This document shows positions 32,729 through 42,263 of a stretch of DNA of 64,000 nucleotides, piece after piece; the first letter of the stretch is position 1, and the number at the start of each line of letters is the position of its first letter. The DNA is from an uncultured Mollicutes bacterium (GTDB lineage Bacteria > Bacillota_I > Bacilli_A > ML615J-28 > CAG-313): the NCBI GenBank assembly GCA_900548675.1, contig URLJ01000002.1:1-64000 (forward strand), read 5' to 3'. The notes beneath the pieces are model-generated. The model had not been told where the DNA came from. It did no database searches and saw nothing but the letters and a program-made list of their open reading frames with translations. The position numbers and the translations under genes were made by a program.

Positions 32729-33781
32729 TTATCCAACGATACCGGTACGTTCAATACCTTCTACGAATAAACGTTGAACGAATAAGTATGCAATTAACAA
32801 TGGCAACATTGAAATAAATGCGGCCGTATTAACAATTAATGATGTAAATTTAGGGTCAGTTTGTGACTCACCATCAACAATATTCAATCCTGTTAAATTT
32901 AACAAAGCTTGAGCCCATTCGGCACCTTTTAGAAGTTGCATTGTTAATAATGGGAAACTCTTGTCATCATTAACACCAAGTAATTGTGTGTAATATACAT
33001 CGTTCCATTGCCATACAAAGGCAAACAGCGCTACTGTTGTTACTACGCCTCTTGCATTAGGAAGCATTACACTCCAGAAAGTACGTAATATTCCAGCACC
33101 ATCAATTTGAGCTGATTCTTCAAGTTCTAGAGGTAAACCTCTAAAGAACTGTCTAAACAAATAAATGAATAATGCCGATTTTACACCTTGTCCTGTTAAA
33201 GCAAGTAAGTATATAACACCATCTTTACCAGCACCACCGATTTGGATACCACTACCTTTAATTGCTTTAATAATTCCAAAAATATCAAAATTACTAAAGT
33301 ATAACATACGCGATACCGCAAATGCTTGTGGAGGTATAATTAACATTAACATCAGCATCCAGAAAATCAAATTACTTCCTTTAAATTTTAATCTCGCAAA
33401 GGCATATCCTGCAAGTGATGTACAAGCAATTTGACAAATAGTTGCGATTGTAGAAACCTTTATATTATTCCATAGCGATTTCCAATAATTTAAAAATTTA
33501 ATAGATATTTGAAAATTAATTAATGACCAACGTTCCGGGATCCAAACAATTAGATTGTTATTTAAATCGCTTGGATGACGGAAAGCTAATGAAATTTGCT
33601 GGAATATTGGAAAAATAATTACAAATGATAAACCAAAGATTAACGCGGCTCTTAAGATTGCAGTAGCCTTATCTGAAACTTTTTGAAGTCTTACTGCTCT
33701 ATGTAAAGGGTTAGTAAGCTCTGCTTTAATTTGTTGATATTTTTCGGTAGCACGGCGTTTAAAATTATGATCTTTCGTCAT
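32729..33781 (-). CDS. CUT1 sugar ABC transporter permease (MalG type)
   Basis: A 350-residue inner-membrane permease with six spans. The first span follows a charged N-terminal stretch of about 45 residues. The EAA coupling loop is EESAQIDGAGILRTFW followed by MLPN. It should pair with the permease encoded just upstream, whose gene it overlaps by 17 nt. GGTGGTG precedes the ATG. The substrate is likely a glycan fragment from the island context. No ATPase gene is nearby, so an MsmX-like shared ATPase must drive it. Confidence 0.88.
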   Translation of the reverse strand: MTKDHNFKRRATEKYQQIKAELTNPLHRAVRLQKVSDKATAILRAALIFGLSFVIIFPIFQQISLAFRHPSDLNNNLIVWIPERWSLINFQISIKFLNYWKSLWNNIKVSTIATICQIACTSLAGYAFARLKFKGSNLIFWMLMLMLIIPPQAFAVSRMLYFSNFDIFGIIKAIKGSGIQIGGAGKDGVIYLLALTGQGVKSALFIYLFRQFFRGLPLELEESAQIDGAGILRTFWSVMLPNARGVVTTVALFAFVWQWNDVYYTQLLGVNDDKSFPLLTMQLLKGAEWAQALLNLTGLNIVDGESQTDPKFTSLIVNTAAFISMLPLLIAYLFVQRLFVEGIERTGIVG

Positions 33782-34862
33782 GATAGAACACCACCTTTGA
33801 TAAAACAGCTAAGAATAAGCCTAGAATTATAATGGAAACTGCTACGTATAACCACGACATAGCTGCATGATTTCCGAAACGCGTTTGCGTTTGTTCGATT
33901 GAAATTATTGAGTTAATGTCACTTCTTAAGAAGGAGTCGACAACTGTATAAACGACAACTGTCATCATCATTGGCATAACCATTGGTAAAGTTATTTTCC
34001 AGAATGATTCATATTTTGTTGCACCTTCTATCTTAGCTGCTTCATATAAGTGTTTAGGAACTGATTGAATAGCTGCTAAGAAGATTAATATTTGAACACC
34101 AGAATAAGAAATCGTACTATAAATTGATTGCGTAACGCTACTTAAAAAGGTTACTAATTTAACTGGTATACCAACATTTACGAAGAATGCTTTTAAGTCA
34201 AATATTTGAGCAAGTGCTCCACTTCCACCTTGTAAAATACTACTTGCGGCATCTACCCCTGCAAGGGCACTAGTAATAGCCTCTGAGTTAAATATTACTG
34301 GTAAGAAGAAGACAGCACGAGCAAAGGCACGACCTTTAAATTCGCCATTTAGCATTACTGCTATTAATAAACTAAAAATTGTTATTACAATTGTATCTAA
34401 AACTGTTGTATAAGCAGTTTCCCAAAGACCTGTTGGGAAAGTTACAGATTGTGTTAGAACATATTTATAATTTAATAAAATATCTTTTTTAACACCAGTT
34501 CCACCAAGATATGCTTTTACACCATCTGATGTAACTTCTACTGTACAGAATGAATAGTAGAATGATAATAATAACGGATATAAGAAGAAAACTGCAAAAC
34601 CGATAAGAACTGGAAGTAAGAAGATAACTGACACGACTACTTTTTGTTGATCAAAACGTAATCGATCAAATGTTACTTTCTTTAATTGGATGATTGGCCA
34701 GAACAAGTAATATAGACCTGTTTTGATAATCTGCCAAATTTTCTTAAGTACTTTTTGAAATTTAGTACCTTCAATTTTTGATGCAAGTTTTCTAAAACCT
34801 TGTACTATTTTTTCTTTTAAGGTTTCAAATAAATGCCCAATTTTTTTCTTAAGTTTACGCAT
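33765..34862 (-). CDS. CUT1 sugar ABC transporter permease (MalF type)
   Basis: A 365-residue permease. About 70 basic residues precede the first membrane span, which lies in VVVSVIFLLPVLIGFAVFFL (about 74-93). The EAA loop is YEAAKIEGATKYESFWKITL. A short extracytoplasmic insert (about 105-140) includes YLGGTGVKKDIL. It overlaps the giant DUF5696-like gene upstream by 8 nt and the MalG-type gene downstream by 17 nt. This tight coupling suggests that the three products work in one complex. Confidence 0.88.
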   Translation of the reverse strand: MRKLKKKIGHLFETLKEKIVQGFRKLASKIEGTKFQKVLKKIWQIIKTGLYYLFWPIIQLKKVTFDRLRFDQQKVVVSVIFLLPVLIGFAVFFLYPLLLSFYYSFCTVEVTSDGVKAYLGGTGVKKDILLNYKYVLTQSVTFPTGLWETAYTTVLDTIVITIFSLLIAVMLNGEFKGRAFARAVFFLPVIFNSEAITSALAGVDAASSILQGGSGALAQIFDLKAFFVNVGIPVKLVTFLSSVTQSIYSTISYSGVQILIFLAAIQSVPKHLYEAAKIEGATKYESFWKITLPMVMPMMMTVVVYTVVDSFLRSDINSIISIEQTQTRFGNHAAMSWLYVAVSIIILGLFLAVLSKVVFYHDERS

Positions 34863-37800
34863 TTACTTTCACCCCATTTCTGTATACAACGTAATTCTTT
34901 GCATGTACTAAACCAACACCTGGTAAATCCACATTAGCATCGGAGTAGTTTAGGTAAACTTCTATTACTTCGTTACTTGAAGCAAGACTTGCATTATTTT
35001 TGTATGAAATCTTATCTTGATAAGTAACTTTATAAACACGAGTAAAGCCATCAAGAGCTTCATAGTTTTTAAGAACACAACCATGAATACCATAAGCAGC
35101 TAATTCTTTTACGTAAGCTGCAACATCATCAAGCCATTTTGTATATTGTGTATAGTAATAATAGTTGTAATCTGTTTGAATTAGTGAAGAAGAATCTTCA
35201 TAACTGAATGTAAAGGCAAGGTTAGATCCAGATCCTAAGATGTGCATCATATGCCATGTGTAACCTTTTTCATCATTAGCATTTATAACAAGGCCACTAT
35301 AATCTATTGCTCCTGTTATTACCATTTGATAGAATGGAATTGAGAAATCAAATATTTCATATGTTGTTGATTCATATGGAACTTCTAGAGCTCCATCAGT
35401 ATATTTAAGTGCATATTGATAAGGAGCTTTTAATGTTAATTTATTAATACCTGAATTTGAAAGCATTTCAAACATTTTAATTTGTTCTGCTTTTGTTGTA
35501 TCACGGAATATTACATTATCTTTCTTATAATCACCAGGTAATGTTGATCCAAGAGAACCTAAAGCTATTGAGTCAAGTTTTACCTTTTTATTGTAACTAC
35601 TAATAAGATTATCCATAAATTGAACATAATATTTAGGAGATAACGTATATATTGCACGTTGTTCTTTGTCATAAACATTAGTTGCTAAATCATATGGACG
35701 TTTTTCAACAAAATCACCTGATACATCTCTAATTGTATAACGTGATTTACCGAAACTTTCTTGATATTTGTTTATTTCACCGAAATCAACAAATGGGTAG
35801 AAACCAATTTCATTATTTTTAAGTTTCTTTTCAAGATTTTCAAATTGTTTTTTTGAACCTAATTTTTTACTATAACTCATATTTTGATAGCTTTCGCTTA
35901 TTAAACCTTTTTTACGCCATCCAATGTAATATAGGTTCATTGATAAAATTTTGCCATCTTTATTTAGTGATAATAGTTTATCGACTATTTCACCAGCTTG
36001 TTTATAAGTTGTAAGGGTATCATAAGCAGTATACTTAACACCTAAGAAGTATTTATAATAATCATATAATCCAACAACTTCTGTATTAATAACTGTCTCA
36101 TTTGTTGCATCATTTATTTCATTTAAGCCTATTTGTTCGCGATATTTTCTCGCTACATCACCATAAGTGATATCGCCTGTAGTATTGCTAATTAAATCAT
36201 ATTTAACAACGGCATCGCCCTTAAAGCGTTCCTCTGTCCATTTAATTACTTTCTTTAAGTAATAACCGGTACCAATATTTACTTGTTGTGTTTCCCGATA
36301 ATACATTGTGTAATAAGCACGATTGTAACTATCACGAGCACCACTAACGTTTGCAGCAAGGGCTAATTGCTCTTCATTAGTATTACTACTTACGATTACA
36401 CCTTGAGCTGATGTAACAGAAGAGCCATTTTTATTTTGTGATATTACTGCATACATTGGCAATAAAATATCTTCTTTTTCGACTTGTTTTACTTCACTTG
36501 CGAAAGCAGTATCAGTAGAATATACTCGTTTTGATAAGTATTGTGTATATGTAGTTTTACCATTATTGAAATTCATAATAGCACCACTACCATCTGGTAT
36601 TAAAATGTAACCATCAGTATTTGTTGTTTCATTCGTTACTTCATCTACTTTAGTATCATTAACTGCTGTAAAATAAGGAAGAATATCAACATTAGTAATA
36701 GGATATTTTACAGTATCTACATACCATTTAATAAATAAGAATTCTCTTTGTTTCTTAGTAACTGGTTCAACAATTGACTCATTAATAACTTTAGCTTCTA
36801 AACCAGTTTCAGTTAATTTATATTCAATTGCGATATCAAATTCTGCTTTTGTTACTTCAGTATTTATGTCAAAATGTTCATTTTCATGAGTTAAATCCTC
36901 AGTAGTAAAATCACATAGATCATAAAGTAATGTATGAAAATAATTCATATTAATAAGTGTCATATTTTCATAATTAGTTAATTCATAATATGGTTCATCA
37001 ACTGGTTTATTAGTTTGTTTGTCTACCGCAACTAATTCACCATAAGTTGAAATAACCCATTTCTTTAATTCAACAAAGCTTTCAGCAAGAGTCCAATCTT
37101 CTTGTTTTTTATTTTTAATTGCTGGATCTTGACTATCTTGATTCATCCACCAAGCTAAATATTGAGCTGTTTTAATTAAATCAGGATTTTCAAATTTTGT
37201 TCCTTCATATTCACCAGAATTGATCAATTCTTCATTACGAGCAAATATTGCATCAAGAACTGTTTTTCTAATTTTTGAAGGATAATCTTGATACTTACGA
37301 CCTCTTGTATTTGATAAATGATACCATACTTGGATGGTTTTAGAATCTTCATTAATTTTGTAATAGAATGATGGAGTAAGAGTTTGGTCACCTCTCGTAT
37401 TAGTATTAGATACAGAGTGTTCATAACTTGTATATAATAATGTTGCTCCACTTGAACCAGCGTACCAAACATTTAATTGTGATTTTTGTTCTTGTTTGAT
37501 AGATGGGTTCTTAACACTAGTTTCTTCATTAGGATTAGAATACCATACATTACCTGTACTCTTTTCTACTATTTTGAAACTTGCTAAAGCACGACTGAAA
37601 TAGAATTCATATGCATTGTTTTCAAATGCTTTTATCCATTCTGCTAAACTATTTACTACGTACACAGCCATTTCAGGAAGAGCTGAGGTACCGCTAGTCT
37701 TTGTAAGAAGTAAACGATATAATTCATTTATCATTTCAAAATTATTGATCGCTACTTTTTCTTTAGCACTATTAGTGCTTATCGTATTCATATTTTTATT

Positions 37801-38442
37801 GAGAGTTGTTATTTCCTTTTCAAGACTTGCGATTGTTGCCTCAGCTTTTTTTCTTTCTTCTTCAGGCATACTATCGAGAGTATCTTTTAAAGTATTAATC
37901 TCATTTTGATGTTTACTAACAAGTTCTGTAGCTTTAGATAATAAATATGTTTCATCATATTCAGCTTTTTGATCTAAACCTAAAGCTTTCTTTAAAGCAT
38001 TTCTAGCAATATCTGTACGGTAATTTAATTTTTCACTTTCAAGTGTTCTATTTAAAGAATTTATTCTACCTGTAGTATACAACTCAGCTTGCTCTTTAAA
38101 TTTAAGTTCATCAATTGCAACCTTTAAATCAGCAAGATCACTTCCTGTTAGAGAGCGTTTTTCAACTTTTACAATGTTTTCAACTTTTCCAAATATTTCT
38201 TGTGCTTCAAGTTTAGTTTTTTCTAATAATTTATTAGCTTTTTCCTCTTCAGCTTTTTTACCTGTTTCATAGTCTACGAAACCAGTTTTATCAAAAGCAT
38301 CTGATTTAGTTGAACCTGTTATTGCTTTATATCCTCCAACAAAATAAGCTAATAGGATTATCGCAACAACAATTATTATTATTAATAAAAGTGTTCTTTT
38401 GAAGGTCAAAAATTTTGGCCATTTAATTTTTTTGTTTTCCAT
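34855..38442 (-). CDS. Giant membrane-tethered protein, DUF5696-like
   Basis: A 1195-residue protein held by one N-terminal span (about residues 13-34) with the rest outside. A long coiled-coil region follows (about 60-240). The body has a beta-rich part with YLSKRVYSTDTAFASEV and DGYILIPDGSGAIMNF. A barrel-like C-terminal half includes YIGWRKKGL, IGFYPFVDFGEI, LDSIALGSLGSTLPGDY and GIHGCVLKNYEALDG. This fits the uncharacterised DUF5696 family seen beside Firmicute sugar importers. The GH-like barrel suggests a glycosidase or glycan-binding role, but I cannot name catalytic residues. AGGAGGTG precedes the ATG. It follows the YIP1 gene by 12 bp and overlaps the MalF-type permease gene. Confidence 0.7.
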   Translation of the reverse strand: MENKKIKWPKFLTFKRTLLLIIIIVVAIILLAYFVGGYKAITGSTKSDAFDKTGFVDYETGKKAEEEKANKLLEKTKLEAQEIFGKVENIVKVEKRSLTGSDLADLKVAIDELKFKEQAELYTTGRINSLNRTLESEKLNYRTDIARNALKKALGLDQKAEYDETYLLSKATELVSKHQNEINTLKDTLDSMPEEERKKAEATIASLEKEITTLNKNMNTISTNSAKEKVAINNFEMINELYRLLLTKTSGTSALPEMAVYVVNSLAEWIKAFENNAYEFYFSRALASFKIVEKSTGNVWYSNPNEETSVKNPSIKQEQKSQLNVWYAGSSGATLLYTSYEHSVSNTNTRGDQTLTPSFYYKINEDSKTIQVWYHLSNTRGRKYQDYPSKIRKTVLDAIFARNEELINSGEYEGTKFENPDLIKTAQYLAWWMNQDSQDPAIKNKKQEDWTLAESFVELKKWVISTYGELVAVDKQTNKPVDEPYYELTNYENMTLINMNYFHTLLYDLCDFTTEDLTHENEHFDINTEVTKAEFDIAIEYKLTETGLEAKVINESIVEPVTKKQREFLFIKWYVDTVKYPITNVDILPYFTAVNDTKVDEVTNETTNTDGYILIPDGSGAIMNFNNGKTTYTQYLSKRVYSTDTAFASEVKQVEKEDILLPMYAVISQNKNGSSVTSAQGVIVSSNTNEEQLALAANVSGARDSYNRAYYTMYYRETQQVNIGTGYYLKKVIKWTEERFKGDAVVKYDLISNTTGDITYGDVARKYREQIGLNEINDATNETVINTEVVGLYDYYKYFLGVKYTAYDTLTTYKQAGEIVDKLLSLNKDGKILSMNLYYIGWRKKGLISESYQNMSYSKKLGSKKQFENLEKKLKNNEIGFYPFVDFGEINKYQESFGKSRYTIRDVSGDFVEKRPYDLATNVYDKEQRAIYTLSPKYYVQFMDNLISSYNKKVKLDSIALGSLGSTLPGDYKKDNVIFRDTTKAEQIKMFEMLSNSGINKLTLKAPYQYALKYTDGALEVPYESTTYEIFDFSIPFYQMVITGAIDYSGLVINANDEKGYTWHMMHILGSGSNLAFTFSYEDSSSLIQTDYNYYYYTQYTKWLDDVAAYVKELAAYGIHGCVLKNYEALDGFTRVYKVTYQDKISYKNNASLASSNEVIEVYLNYSDANVDLPGVGLVHAKNYVVYRNGVKVNA

Positions 38443-38454
38443 TTGGCACCTCCT

Positions 38455-39120
38455 CTAAAAGAACCGCGATACGATTTCTTTATATAGTGAATAAAAGAAA
38501 CCATATATTTGTTGGGTTAAATCGAAGATAAGTAAGGCAATAAATAGAATTACACATGTTGCGAGAAGTGTTAGGATAACTGTTAATAATGTTTGGAATA
38601 CACCATATTCATGAATAACAATCATCCCCATAAAAATCATATATCCCATTAATACATAAGCCAATATATTTAATAATGTTATGAATTGGACTTCATCAAC
38701 AGTTAAGATATTACTTAAGATTAAGTTTAAGACACCAATTACGATGTAAGGGAAATAGCAATAGCAGCCCATTGTGAAAATTTCTTTCATCTTTCCTTTA
38801 CCATTCATTAGAGTAGTTATACTCCAATTAGCAATTGATAAAATAATTACGGGAGTAACTGTGTATATCAATAATTTTACACTATTAAATTTTTCGGGAT
38901 TATTTACATTTATAATAATACCATCATAATTGTAACGAATAATTGTTAAAAGTGAGGCAAGGACAAGAAATACAATTCCTACGCTCAGCTTTCCTTTTTT
39001 ATCTTCTTTGAATTCAGTATAGCCTCTAATAGGGCTAGTCATTAAGTGAAGAGGAAACTTTAAATAATCTTCAACTATTTTCTTTAGAACACTTTTCGTT
39101 TTAGTCCAAAAATTACTCAT
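38455..39120 (-). CDS. YIP1-family membrane protein
   Basis: A 221-residue protein with about five spans. It resembles the Yip1 family, with the N-terminal amphipathic stretch FPLHLMTSPIRGYTEFKEDKKG before the first span. Bacterial members are common in sugar-importer loci with large tethered binding proteins; their role is unknown. It overlaps the upstream propeller-protein gene by 8 nt and has AGGAGG before its ATG. It ends with TAG. Confidence 0.75.
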   Translation of the reverse strand: MSNFWTKTKSVLKKIVEDYLKFPLHLMTSPIRGYTEFKEDKKGKLSVGIVFLVLASLLTIIRYNYDGIIINVNNPEKFNSVKLLIYTVTPVIILSIANWSITTLMNGKGKMKEIFTMGCYCYFPYIVIGVLNLILSNILTVDEVQFITLLNILAYVLMGYMIFMGMIVIHEYGVFQTLLTVILTLLATCVILFIALLIFDLTQQIYGFFYSLYKEIVSRFF

Positions 39121-41227
39121 TAGCCTCCTCCTTTTTTACCTTTTTAATTGAAGTTTTTTTACTATAAATTATCTTCAATGTTGTTAGAGTAGCAGAAGCA
39201 AGTACAATTATGATTACTCCTGCCATTATTAAACTAAAGTTATCTTTTAAAACTGTATCACGATAGAATTGATATGCTTTAGAATAATATTGTGCATTAC
39301 GTCCTAGTTTGAAATAACTCATAGCTTCTTTATAGTAAGTTTTTCTTTCCTTTTCTGTAGCTACTTTGTAACGCCAATATAGTTTTCCTTCTTGAACTTT
39401 TATTTCAACTTCGCGACGTTCGTTTTCTTTAAGTTTTCCATTTTCTGTCAATTCAGCTACTTTAATCTCTTTACCATTATGATATATTAAATCATTTACA
39501 ACTTCTGTGTTTTCATCAGTTACATTTACTACATCAGCAGGTAAATCAACTAAAGTCCATTTTAGTTCAGCATTGATACCAAGTCTTAAAATACTCTTAC
39601 CAATACCTACGTAACCAAGTTCATAGTTACTATTCATTTTAATAACTTCTGTCCATACATCTTCTGACTCAATTACTTCATTGTTAATGTACATTTCTGT
39701 TGCGTCATTAACTAATTTACCGAAATCAGTTGTTTGGAAAGAGATTATACTCTTTGAATATTGGTCTAATACTAGAACATATTCTTCTTTGTTTCCATCA
39801 GGATCATACTTATCAAAGTAAGCTATCGCTGTTGGATTGTTAATACTATCAGATAAACTACCTTTGTGACCTGATATATATAATAAGTTTCCTTCACTGT
39901 CATATGTGAAGATACGGCCTCTTATTTTATCTACCGCACTATATATTCCATTATCATTTACAGTGATTGCTGTAAAGATTGAAGGACCGACTATTTTATC
40001 TTTGTTAGTAGAATTTTCATTTAAGTATTTTACATCACCATCAGGTTTTACATATCCACTACGACGAAGAATGTCTTTACCTGATGTATTGATTGCTTTA
40101 ATTTTTTGGAAATCTTGGGTAGCCTCTGTATCAGAATATGCAGTTGCATAAATGAAACCATTGCTAGCCATTTGAATATTTGAGAATTGTGGTGGTAAAT
40201 CAGCTTGAATTAGGTTAAGTTGAGTTTCTGAGAAAATCTTACCCCAGAAAGCTTGAAGTGGATTAGCCACAACAAGGTTTTTACCTAAGAAACGATTATA
40301 CTCACCAGCAGTATTGTATTCAATAATACCTTCATAACAGTCACGAGATATTACATAAACTCTTTTTGTTTTGTCTACTGTTACTTTTTGTGGCATATAT
40401 ACTTTTTTAGTTGTTGTCTTGATGTCATCTGTTCCATCGAATTGGAAGAAAACGTCTCTTTCATTTGGTGTTAGATATACATCCTCAACCATTAATCTTG
40501 AAGTATTTTCAATATAACCTAATTTTAGTACTCTAGCGTTTCCTGTATCGGCTACATAAATTTTAATTTCACCATTTTGATTTACGACAGAAATACCTGC
40601 TGCATCATTTAAGAATAAGCCTGTTTTCCAATCGCCTACTTCGGTGGTTCCATCTTCAAGAACTAATTCTTCTTTTCCTGTCTCACTCTTTACCCATATT
40701 GTTGTGTAAGGGGCTCTTGAAACAACACTCGCATCATTTAATTGTTTTTCAGTAACTGAATCAGGAGTACCGCTCCAATTAACAAGGAATTTATCAATTT
40801 TCTCTTTAGCATAATCTGATAATTCAAATTCAGAATGACTTTCAATCCATTGCATTTCTTCGTTTAAAACGTAAATGGCTGATTTTTTAACTATTTTAAC
40901 TGTTTTACTTCCTGATGGTTGTAGGTATACACTATCTTGAGAAGTTGTTCTACTATCAAGAATATACACACGTTTGTCAAGTACTTCCATATCAGCAAGG
41001 TTGTTAAAATCTAATTTTTCATCTAATCCGTTAGCATTAGGTATACTAACACCATAGTAAGTTGCTTTATAAGCTAATCCTTCAGAAGAAGGAACGGAAT
41101 TTTTCCAAAAGTCATAATTGTAACTAGCCGCATTAACATTGACATTTGGTGTAACAAGGAAGAATACTCCCAAAAACGCTCCCGCTAACGCCTTTTTTAA
41201 TGTTTTTTTAATATTTGTTTTTTTCAT
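39113..41227 (-). CDS. Membrane-anchored beta-propeller-like (NHL-type) protein
   Basis: About 704 residues. The signal sequence is MKKTNIKKTLKKALAGAFLG through VNA, and a C-terminal span (about 660-682) is followed by a basic tail, so the body is outside. Repeated segments look like NHL/six-bladed propeller strands: LFLNDAAGISVVNQNGEIKI with VADTGNARVL, KVTVDKTKRVYVISRD, and DKIRGRIFTYDSEGNLLYI. A TPR-like helix pair (KEAMSYFKLGRNAQYYSKAY) precedes the last span. Such proteins accompany YIP1 and giant binding proteins in Firmicute sugar loci. It may bind glycan. The start at 41227 follows AGGTG; a GTG nine bases upstream is an alternative. Confidence 0.72.
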   Translation of the reverse strand: MKKTNIKKTLKKALAGAFLGVFFLVTPNVNVNAASYNYDFWKNSVPSSEGLAYKATYYGVSIPNANGLDEKLDFNNLADMEVLDKRVYILDSRTTSQDSVYLQPSGSKTVKIVKKSAIYVLNEEMQWIESHSEFELSDYAKEKIDKFLVNWSGTPDSVTEKQLNDASVVSRAPYTTIWVKSETGKEELVLEDGTTEVGDWKTGLFLNDAAGISVVNQNGEIKIYVADTGNARVLKLGYIENTSRLMVEDVYLTPNERDVFFQFDGTDDIKTTTKKVYMPQKVTVDKTKRVYVISRDCYEGIIEYNTAGEYNRFLGKNLVVANPLQAFWGKIFSETQLNLIQADLPPQFSNIQMASNGFIYATAYSDTEATQDFQKIKAINTSGKDILRRSGYVKPDGDVKYLNENSTNKDKIVGPSIFTAITVNDNGIYSAVDKIRGRIFTYDSEGNLLYISGHKGSLSDSINNPTAIAYFDKYDPDGNKEEYVLVLDQYSKSIISFQTTDFGKLVNDATEMYINNEVIESEDVWTEVIKMNSNYELGYVGIGKSILRLGINAELKWTLVDLPADVVNVTDENTEVVNDLIYHNGKEIKVAELTENGKLKENERREVEIKVQEGKLYWRYKVATEKERKTYYKEAMSYFKLGRNAQYYSKAYQFYRDTVLKDNFSLIMAGVIIIVLASATLTTLKIIYSKKTSIKKVKKEEANE

Positions 41228-41236
41228 ATCAATCAC

Positions 41237-42262
41237 CTATTTCATACCTGAATGGGCCATTGTTTCAATGATTTGGCTCTGTGATAATATAAATACAGTT
41301 ACTGGTACAATCATCATGATTAACATAACGGCGGCAGCTGTACCTGTTCTTGCGATACCACTATTAACTATTTGATTTAAAGCATAACTTAATGGTTTCC
41401 AAGATTCTGTGTATATATATGTTCCACCATTATTATTCCACAATTGTTGGAATAACAAAATGATAAGAGTTAGCCATGCAGGCTTAACTAATGGCATAAC
41501 AATACGCCAATAAATTTGAAATTCGTTTGCACCATCAATTTTAGCGGATTCAATTAATTCCATTGGTATATCATCCATAAATTGTTTCATTAGGTATAGA
41601 CCTAAAGAATAAGCAAAGGCAGGAACGATAATAGCAAGAGGTGTATCAACCAATCCTATTGAACTAAAAATAATGTAACGAGGTGTTGCTGTAACTTGAG
41701 CAGCGAACATTAACGAATATACTACCATACCGAAGATTAATTTTGATCCAGGGAAACGGTATTTTGCAAGAGGATAAGCAGCCATAGAAGCAACTATTAC
41801 GTGGCCTACTGTACCAGTTAAGGTAATGAAGACTGTATTAAATAGATATCTTGAGAATGGCACCCATGAATCTTGCATCAACATTGATAAGTCTGTAAAG
41901 TTATCAAGAGTTGGGTTTTGAACAAATAATTTTGGGGGATAAATGAATAATTCATTTAAAGGTTTAAAGGCAGCGCATATTGTATAAACAAGGGGATATG
42001 CACTAAATAAAGCAAATGCTCCTAAAAGAATCATCAAGCCAATGTCTCCCCAAATACTTCTACTGATTCTTTTCTTTTTCTTAATTCTACGTTTTTTCTT
42101 AAAATTATAAATCCATTTTTCTAAACCACGAAGTTTTGATTCATCTTGAATACCATAACGTTTCATCAAACGTTCTTGGTGTTTTCTTCTTTTTTCTTCA
42201 ATTCTCGAAAGTTTGTCTAGTTTTTTAGCATCATCATCAATATGCATTTTTTGTTTTGCCAT
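41237..42262 (-). CDS. CUT1 sugar ABC transporter permease (MalG type), second system
   Basis: A 341-residue permease with six spans after a very basic cytosolic leader of about 65 residues (KKKRRIKKKKRISRS). The EAA loop is ESAKIDGANEFQIYW. The family end, with SQIIETMAHSGMK, is present. It pairs with the 449-residue permease 1 bp upstream. It ends in TAG. The substrate is unknown; it is probably a glycan or oligosaccharide delivered by the 1156-residue binding protein. Confidence 0.9.
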   Translation of the reverse strand: MAKQKMHIDDDAKKLDKLSRIEEKRRKHQERLMKRYGIQDESKLRGLEKWIYNFKKKRRIKKKKRISRSIWGDIGLMILLGAFALFSAYPLVYTICAAFKPLNELFIYPPKLFVQNPTLDNFTDLSMLMQDSWVPFSRYLFNTVFITLTGTVGHVIVASMAAYPLAKYRFPGSKLIFGMVVYSLMFAAQVTATPRYIIFSSIGLVDTPLAIIVPAFAYSLGLYLMKQFMDDIPMELIESAKIDGANEFQIYWRIVMPLVKPAWLTLIILLFQQLWNNNGGTYIYTESWKPLSYALNQIVNSGIARTGTAAAVMLIMMIVPVTVFILSQSQIIETMAHSGMK

Positions 42263-42263
42263 A